This document shows positions 5,695 through 9,972 of a stretch of 9,972 nt of DNA, piece by piece. The stretch comes from Clostridiales bacterium. Lineage in GTDB: Bacteria > Bacillota > Clostridia > Oscillospirales > QAMX01. The DNA lies in NCBI GenBank assembly GCA_016303065.1, contig JAEDMJ010000057.1, positions 1 through 9,972 on the forward strand, written 5' to 3'. Under the pieces are notes generated by a model. It did no database searches. It was not told the origin of the DNA and was given only the letters and a program-made list of their open reading frames with translations. The position numbers were made by a program, and so were the translations under genes. Every line of letters starts with the position of its first letter. The stretch's first letter is position 1.

Positions 5695-6597
5695 ATGTCC
5701 GAACGGAAAAAGCTGCTGTTCATAGTAAATCCCGTTGCCGGAAAATCCGCGATCAAAATGCATCTTTTAAAGGTTTCGGAGGTTTTTCAGCAGGCGGGGT
5801 ATGACATAACGCTGAGGGTCACTCTTTCGGGAAACGACGCCGAAGCCTTTGCCGGAGACTGTGCGGGATACGACCGCATCATCTGTTCCGGCGGAGACGG
5901 AACTCTGAGCGAGGTCGTCAACGGAGTAGTCGCTTCGGGACAAAAAGTTCCGATCGGATACATTCCCTGCGGAACCACAAACGATTTCGCCGACACTCTG
6001 GGGCTTTCGTCGAATATCCGCAAGGCGGCGGAGTTCGCCGCGCTGGGCGAACCGGTTCTGTGCGACGCGGGGCAGTTTAACGGAAAGTGTTTTACGTATA
6101 CGGCGGCTTTCGGCCTTTTTTCCGAGGTTTCATATATCACACCCCAGAGCATAAAGGGCGTCATCGGCCGCGCGGCCTATCTTCTGAACGGGGCGGAGAG
6201 CATTCTCGAGGTGAAACCCCAGCATATGCGCGTGAGCTGCGGCGGGAGAGTTTACGAAGACGAGTTTCTCTTCGGAATGATATCGAATTCAAAATCCATC
6301 GGCGGGTTCAAGGGTCTCGGCGGGCTTTCGGTGGAGCTTTCCGACGGACTTTTTGAAGCGGTGTTTGTGAAAATGCCCCGGAACGTCCAGGAGCTTCAGC
6401 TCGTTCTGAAAGCTTTTATGCAGCGGGAGCTGAAGGAAGAATACGGTGTATATTCGCTCAAAAGCGACAACGTCACCGTCGAGGCCTTCGGCGACACGCC
6501 CTGGACTCTTGACGGGGACTACGGCGGAGCGCCGGCCCGGGCGGAAATCAGGGTGCTTCCGGGAGCCGTGAGTTACGTTGCGAATATCGATGCATGA
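5695..6597 (+). CDS. Diacylglycerol kinase family lipid kinase (YegS/DgkB-like)
   Basis: The 300-residue protein belongs to the soluble DAGK-catalytic (LCB5/YegS/DgkB) family, which phosphorylates diacylglycerol or related lipids at the inner face of the membrane. The N-terminal FIVNPVAGKS (9-18), GGDGT (66-70) nucleotide-binding motif and PCGTTNDFA (91-99) are all intact, and the C-terminal beta-rich domain with ISNSKSIGGFKG and the closing WTLDGDYG are present. In Gram-positive bacteria DgkB recycles diacylglycerol released by lipoteichoic acid synthesis; the substrate here is not determined by sequence. The ATG at 5695 has AAAGGA 8-9 nt upstream and lies about 27 nt after the predicted RNA start. 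It appears to be transcribed alone; I see no convincing terminator in the 175 bp that follow. Confidence 0.9.
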   Translation: MSERKKLLFIVNPVAGKSAIKMHLLKVSEVFQQAGYDITLRVTLSGNDAEAFAGDCAGYDRIICSGGDGTLSEVVNGVVASGQKVPIGYIPCGTTNDFADTLGLSSNIRKAAEFAALGEPVLCDAGQFNGKCFTYTAAFGLFSEVSYITPQSIKGVIGRAAYLLNGAESILEVKPQHMRVSCGGRVYEDEFLFGMISNSKSIGGFKGLGGLSVELSDGLFEAVFVKMPRNVQELQLVLKAFMQRELKEEYGVYSLKSDNVTVEAFGDTPWTLDGDYGGAPARAEIRVLPGAVSYVANIDA

Positions 6598-6669
6598 TTC
6601 TGTTTTGGACGCCGGAAGACAGATTTGATTATGCAGCTTGAAAATTTGTCACTTTTTACTCAAATAGCC

Positions 6670-6713
6670 TTGCAATGCCCCTGCACAAATATTCAATTTA
6701 GCGGTTGCAATGC
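6670..6713 (+). repeat. Direct repeat TTGCAATGC, possible operator
   Basis: TTGCAATGC occurs at 6670-6678 and 6705-6713, 35 bp apart (start to start). The second copy contains the -35 of the importer promoter. The spacing is between three and four helical turns. A transcription factor site is possible but I recognise no known operator. Confidence 0.35.
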
Positions 6714-6733
6714 AGTCCTGGGAATGCTAAAAT
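6705..6733 (+). promoter_or_regulatory. Promoter of the amino-acid importer operon
   Basis: TTGCAA (6705-6710), a 17-bp spacer and TAAAAT (6728-6733) are present, giving a predicted start near 6740 and a leader of about 33 nt with AGGAGA 7-8 nt before the ATG at 6773. Confidence 0.75.
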
Positions 6734-6772
6734 ATACAGGCAATATTACATAATGTTTAGGAGACAGAAAAA

Positions 6773-7636
6773 ATGAAAAAGTTCACAGCTCTTTTCATGG
6801 TCGTTCTTACGCTTTTCTGTGTTTTTTCCTTTGCGGGATGCGGAAGCAGCGATCAGATCATTGTTCAGACAAACGCTTTCTTTGCGCCGTTTGAATACTA
6901 TGACGGCGACAATATCGTCGGCGTCGACGTTGACATCATGAACCTTGTCGGCGAAAAGCTCGGCAAGGAAGTCGTTTTCAACAACGTTGAGTTCAAGACC
7001 ATTATCGACAACGTGGCCGACGGCAGCCTTTGCGACTGCGGCGCGGCGGGCATCACCATTACCGAGCAGCGCCTTGAAAAGGTCAACTTCTCAAAGCCCT
7101 ACTTCACCAGCGTTCAGTACGTCATCTGCGCCGAGGGCGCTCTTGAGGTCGCGGGAACCGACGGCGATGTGGAGTACTACCTCTGGGAGCAGCTTGCCGG
7201 CAAGAAGATCGGCGTCCAGCAGGACACGACCGGCGACTTCTATGTTTCTGACGAGATTGCCGCCAGCGAGAGCGATCCCGATTACGGATGGAACGGCGCC
7301 CTTTACGGAACCGGAGCCGAGGTTGTCCGCTTCTCCAACGGCCAGCTTGCCGTCGACGCTATGAAGGCCAGCCAGCTCGACGTCGTCGTTCTCGACTATC
7401 TCCCGTCCTCCTACATCGTCAGCAAGAATGACGGTATGACCTGCGCCGCGCTTTACTACGACGGCGGCGACGAGGACAACTATCCCACCGAAGAGCAGTA
7501 TGCCATTGCCGTTACAAAGGGCAACGACGAGCTGCTCAACGCCATCAACGAAGTCCTCGACGAGCTTCTCGTTGAAGACGCCAACGGCGAGAGCCAGGTC
7601 ACCAAGATGGTCAAGCAGCACTACGGCATCGAGTAA
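6773..7636 (+). CDS. Amino-acid ABC transporter solute-binding lipoprotein (family 3)
   Basis: This 287-residue protein is the extracellular receptor of the importer. MKKFTALFMVVLTLF begins a lipoprotein signal peptide with lipobox FAGC, placing the lipidated cysteine at residue 23. The mature part is a family-3 (polar amino acid) binding protein: FAPFEYYDGDNIVGVDVDIM at the start of lobe 1, then GITITEQRLEKVNFSKPY, the family motif whose Arg usually holds the ligand carboxylate, the hinge-region AGKKIGVQQDTTGD, and a C-terminal VTKGNDELLNAINEVLDEL. Ligand identity cannot be fixed from sequence; basic amino acids, glutamine or cystine are all possible. Wobble positions are strongly C-rich compared with its neighbours, suggesting high expression. 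Confidence 0.93.
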   Translation: MKKFTALFMVVLTLFCVFSFAGCGSSDQIIVQTNAFFAPFEYYDGDNIVGVDVDIMNLVGEKLGKEVVFNNVEFKTIIDNVADGSLCDCGAAGITITEQRLEKVNFSKPYFTSVQYVICAEGALEVAGTDGDVEYYLWEQLAGKKIGVQQDTTGDFYVSDEIAASESDPDYGWNGALYGTGAEVVRFSNGQLAVDAMKASQLDVVVLDYLPSSYIVSKNDGMTCAALYYDGGDEDNYPTEEQYAIAVTKGNDELLNAINEVLDELLVEDANGESQVTKMVKQHYGIE

Positions 7637-7675
7637 TTCCCTGTAAGTTGATTGTTTAAGGACTGAATAAACCGG

Positions 7676-7708
7676 ACGGGGACCGCGTCTTCAATGCGGT
7701 CCCCGTTT
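7676..7708 (+). terminator. Intercistronic hairpin after the binding-protein gene (leaky)
   Basis: An 11-bp perfect stem (7676-7686 with 7696-7706, loop of 9 nt) is followed only by TT and then CGG, a weak T-tract. It lies between the receptor and permease genes. Such hairpins usually stabilise the receptor mRNA or partly terminate, so that the receptor exceeds the membrane parts; this is inference from position. Confidence 0.65.
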
Positions 7709-7730
7709 CGGCAGATAAAGAGAAGATAAG

Positions 7731-8429
7731 ATGACGAGATTTTTTAACAACATAGTCGAGATATTTACCAACCAGAAATATCTTTTCGAGATGCTCAACG
7801 GCCTGAAGATGACGCTGATCATTTCTGTCGGCGCGGCAGTTTTGGGTCTTTTGCTCGGCACGATCGTCGCAATAACGACGCTTTCACAGTCCAAAAGCCG
7901 CCTTATCCATATTCCGAAGGCGATCTGCAAGGTCTACGTCACGATAATCCGCGGAACACCCATGGCGCTCCAGCTTTTTATCATGGCGTTCGTCGTGTTT
8001 GCAATACGCGGTTTTCCCCAGATCGTAACGGCGATCATCGCCTTCGGCATCAACTCCGGCGCGTATGTTGCCGAGAACATCCGCGCGGGCATTCTCTCCG
8101 TCGACATCGGCCAGACTGAGGCGGGGCTTTCCCTCGGTCTTCCGCGAAAGACGACCATGATGAAGATCGTTATTCCTCAGGCCATCAAGAATGTTATTCC
8201 CGCCATCGGCAACGAGCTTATCGCCCTTATCAAAGAGACCTCCATCGTAAGCATGATCGGAATGAAGGATCTGAACATGGCGGCTCAGGTTATCGGCGGA
8301 GGCAACAACCTTGCGACGTATTTTGCGCCCATGTTTGTCGCGGCGCTGTTTTACCTGGCAATAGTCTATACACTTACTTTCGCGATAAAGAAAATAGAAA
8401 AGAGGTTGAGAGCAAGTGATAAGCGTTAG
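7731..8429 (+). CDS. Amino-acid ABC transporter permease (HisM/GlnP type)
   Basis: The 232-residue membrane subunit of the importer has the family length and hydrophobic segments near 24-50, 66-92, 98-112, 150-170 and 198-218. The cytoplasmic EAA loop QTEAGLSLGLPRKTTMMKIV (about 128-147), which docks on the ATPase, is followed by the conserved IPQAIKNVIPAIGNELIALI with the KETSIVSMIG end typical of polar amino-acid permeases. Only one permease gene is present, so the channel is probably a homodimer. The ribosome site is weak (GAGAAG) and the gene follows a hairpin, consistent with lower output than the receptor. Its stop lies inside the ATPase gene, which starts 14 bp earlier. Confidence 0.93.
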   Translation: MTRFFNNIVEIFTNQKYLFEMLNGLKMTLIISVGAAVLGLLLGTIVAITTLSQSKSRLIHIPKAICKVYVTIIRGTPMALQLFIMAFVVFAIRGFPQIVTAIIAFGINSGAYVAENIRAGILSVDIGQTEAGLSLGLPRKTTMMKIVIPQAIKNVIPAIGNELIALIKETSIVSMIGMKDLNMAAQVIGGGNNLATYFAPMFVAALFYLAIVYTLTFAIKKIEKRLRASDKR

Positions 8430-9339
8430 CGGAGTATACAAGCGCTTCGGCGACAACATGGTTTTGAAAGGCGTTTCCTGCGAGATCCGCAAAGGCGAGA
8501 ATGTCGTTGTGATCGGTCCGAGCGGAAGCGGAAAGTCAACTTTGCTGCGCTGCATGAACCTTCTTGAAACGCCGACTTACGGAGAGGTGTGGCTTGAGGG
8601 GCAGCTTCTGACGGACGCGGATCCGTACCTCCACTTTGACCTCATCCGCACTTCCGCCACTTACGGAAACGTCAGAAAAATGCTTTCCGAAGAAAATCCG
8701 TCTCTTTCCGAAACGGAGCTTGACGAGGCGGCGATCAGAATGATAAAAGCCGAAGATCTTCTCAAAAAGAACGAGGGTGCAAAGTTCAGGGAGAAGCTTC
8801 GCTCGATCGAAAATTCGTCCCGGGTTCCCATCGAGCTTGCAAGACGCAAGATGGGCATGGTTTTCCAGCATTTCAATCTTTTCAACAACCTGACCGTTAT
8901 GCAGAATCTCACGCTTGCTCCGACCCAGCTTAAGATAAAAACAAAAGCCGAGGCCGAAGAAAAAGCGACGGAGCTTCTGAACCGCATCGGGCTTTACGAC
9001 AAGCGCGACGAGTATCCCAGCCGCCTTTCCGGCGGTCAGAAGCAGCGCATCGCCATAATACGTTCTCTCTGCATGGAGCCGGATGTCATGCTTTTTGACG
9101 AGCCGACAAGCGCTCTTGACCCCGAAATGGTCGGGGAAGTCCTTTCGCTCATGAAAAAGCTTGCAGAAGACGGTATGACGATGGTTGTCGTGACCCATGA
9201 GATGGGATTTGCCCGGGAGGTCGGTTCGCGGATTCTCTTTATGGACGACGGTCAGATTACGGAGAGCGGAAAGCCGGACGACTTTTTCGGAAATCCGCAG
9301 AACCCGCGCCTTCGCGATTTTCTCTCAAAAGTCCTTTGA
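8416..9339 (+). CDS. Amino-acid ABC transporter ATPase with an insert before the Q-loop
   Basis: This is the energy-coupling subunit of the importer. Walker A is GPSGSGKS (34-41), the Q-loop Gln151 is in VFQHFNLF, the signature is LSGGQ (204-208), Walker B is VMLFDEP (224-230) with catalytic Glu229, and the switch His is 261, so it is intact. At 307 residues it is about 60 longer than the usual 240-250. The extra sequence lies between LEGQLLTD and RRKMGMVFQ (about 68-142); it is charged and predicted helical by eye (DEAAIRMIKAEDLLKKNE). The GTG start at 8416 overlaps the permease stop by 14 bp and has AGAGGT about 9 nt upstream, so it is translationally coupled. The signature helix continues IAIIRSL rather than the usual IARAL. 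Confidence 0.92.
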   Translation: MISVSGVYKRFGDNMVLKGVSCEIRKGENVVVIGPSGSGKSTLLRCMNLLETPTYGEVWLEGQLLTDADPYLHFDLIRTSATYGNVRKMLSEENPSLSETELDEAAIRMIKAEDLLKKNEGAKFREKLRSIENSSRVPIELARRKMGMVFQHFNLFNNLTVMQNLTLAPTQLKIKTKAEAEEKATELLNRIGLYDKRDEYPSRLSGGQKQRIAIIRSLCMEPDVMLFDEPTSALDPEMVGEVLSLMKKLAEDGMTMVVVTHEMGFAREVGSRILFMDDGQITESGKPDDFFGNPQNPRLRDFLSKVL

Positions 9340-9414
9340 CGATTTCAAACCGCAGAACAAAACGCCGGAAAATCCGGACAGTTATATCGGGTTTACACCG
9401 TTTTTGAAACTCAG

Positions 9415-9465
9415 AGGGGCCGGGCGCCTGTTTTTTTCACAGGCGACCGGCCCCTTTGAATTTTT
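9415..9465 (+). terminator. Terminator of the amino-acid importer operon
   Basis: Arms AGGGGCCGG (9415-9423) with CCGGCCCCT (9447-9455), and CGCCTGT (9425-9431) with ACAGGCG (9439-9445), form a 16-bp stem with one G.A mismatch. It is followed by a T-rich tail ending in five T. It lies 75 bp after the ATPase stop. Confidence 0.85.
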
Positions 9466-9531
9466 GCCCCGGCACGGAATTTGACGGAACGCGTACGTTT
9501 TTTTTGCGCCGTCCGGACGCTTTTTTCACTG

Positions 9532-9587
9532 CATAATTAAACGCCCCGCCTGCCAAATGACGGCATATTGCCGTGGGGCAGGCGGGG
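9532..9587 (-). terminator. Terminator-like nested hairpin for the leftward fragment
   Basis: An outer 11-bp GC-rich stem (9544-9554 with 9577-9587) encloses an inner ACGGCA/TGCCGT stem (9560-9574). On the minus strand it is followed by GCGTTTAATTATG, a short T-tract. It lies 65 bp past the stop of the truncated binding protein and is a reasonable terminator for it. I see no gene in the 9340-9651 interval, only this structure and the importer terminator. Confidence 0.6.
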
Positions 9588-9651
9588 GTCATTTCGGAAG
9601 ATGCGTTTTTCCTGTACGGGGCTTTTGCGTGTCTTTTTTGGGGGGGGGCGG

Positions 9652-9972
9652 TCAGCTTCTGCCGGGGATGAGAACGCGGAGCTCGAAGGAATAGCAGACC
9701 GAAGAGTATTTGATATTTCCGGCTGCGGAAACGGGGAGCTGGGCGAAATAGAGGTCTATATCACCGTTTTTCAGAGCCCTGGTAAGCTCGGAATTGCTGT
9801 CGTAAACTTTGATCTCGAGCGTAAGATCCCGTTTTGCGGCAAAGCGCTTGGCCAGCTCGATTGAAATTCCGGCAACGCTTCCGTCGGACGCCTCATAGGC
9901 ATAGGGAGGATAGTCCGCGCAGGTTCCGAGAACGAGAGTTCCGGACTGGCCGGTTTGCGGAGCGGTTATGAA
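9652..9972 (-). pseudogene. Second family-3 solute-binding protein, cut short (5' end outside window)
   Basis: The visible 106 residues begin in a short linker (FITAPQTGQSG) and then the start of a family-3 amino-acid-binding domain: LVLGTCADYPPYAYEASDGS, AGISIELAKRFA, LKNGDIDLYFAQLPVS. After about 95 domain residues the reading ends at a TGA (9652-9654), whereas the domain normally runs to about 220. Sixty bases later comes the terminator, and none of the following frames resembles the rest of the fold, so the 3' two-thirds of the gene seem deleted rather than frameshifted. A run of nine G (9640-9648) sits just past the stop. It may also be a naturally short protein. It differs clearly from the intact receptor of the neighbouring importer. 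Confidence 0.65.

Noticed and set aside
7091..7621. Leftward 176-codon reading frame opposite the binding protein
   Set aside because: It is a mirror of the strong codon bias of the real gene and has no ribosome site or family motif.
9483..9526. Additional terminator around the CGTCCGGACG palindrome followed by six T
   Set aside because: The stem is short and no extended pairing is convincing next to the much stronger terminator at 9415-9465.
9568..9864. Rightward 98-codon reading frame near the right edge
   Set aside because: The minus strand there encodes a recognisable binding-protein domain, so this is its shadow.
1..9972. CRISPR array, transposase, phage genes, tRNA or rRNA
   Set aside because: No spaced repeats, no integrase or transposase motifs and no tRNA-like cloverleaf were found on either strand.

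Overview
The window looks like chromosomal DNA from a gut-type, low-GC-phylum (Firmicutes/Clostridia) anaerobe with a fairly GC-rich genome. I infer an Oscillospiraceae-like relative from the T-box leader, the sigma-A-type promoters, AGGAGG-type ribosome sites, the LarB/LarE pair and the style of the amino-acid ABC operon. No phage, transposase, CRISPR array, rRNA or tRNA is visible.

Layout. Bases 1-5531 are read leftward (minus strand). From right to left they hold: a membrane-anchored DUF3298/RsiV-like protein; an RlmD/RumA-type 23S rRNA methyltransferase overlapping it by 4 bp; a promoter and a complete tRNA-Trp-responsive T-box leader; the remains of a trp operon; a 517-bp gene-poor stretch with several strong hairpins and a candidate small transcript; and the nickel-pincer cofactor genes larE and larB, overlapping by 4 bp, with larB running off the left edge. 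A back-to-back promoter pair at about 5589-5661 separates this block from the rightward genes: a diacylglycerol-kinase-family lipid kinase, then a three-gene polar amino-acid ABC importer (lipoprotein, permease, ATPase) with its own promoter and terminator. At the right edge a leftward, truncated second solute-binding protein converges on the importer.

The most striking item is the trp locus. The promoter, the T-box (UGG specifier, and a C at the variable T-box base, matching G73 of tRNA-Trp), the first terminator and the first ~208 codons of trpE are all present. The sequence then passes directly, out of frame, into the last ~94 codons of trpA. Everything expected between them (the rest of trpE, trpG/D/C/F/B and the start of trpA) is missing. 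The join falls inside an 8-9 bp stretch compatible with both genes, as expected for a microhomology deletion. Tryptophan-responsive control has survived while the pathway has gone, at least at this locus.

Other points of interest are a second strong terminator between the T-box terminator and trpE whose 5' arm is complementary to the trpE Shine-Dalgarno; an extended -10 promoter followed by a 25-codon ORF and a terminator upstream of larE (small RNA or attenuated lar leader); and an ABC ATPase carrying roughly 55-65 extra residues before its Q-loop.
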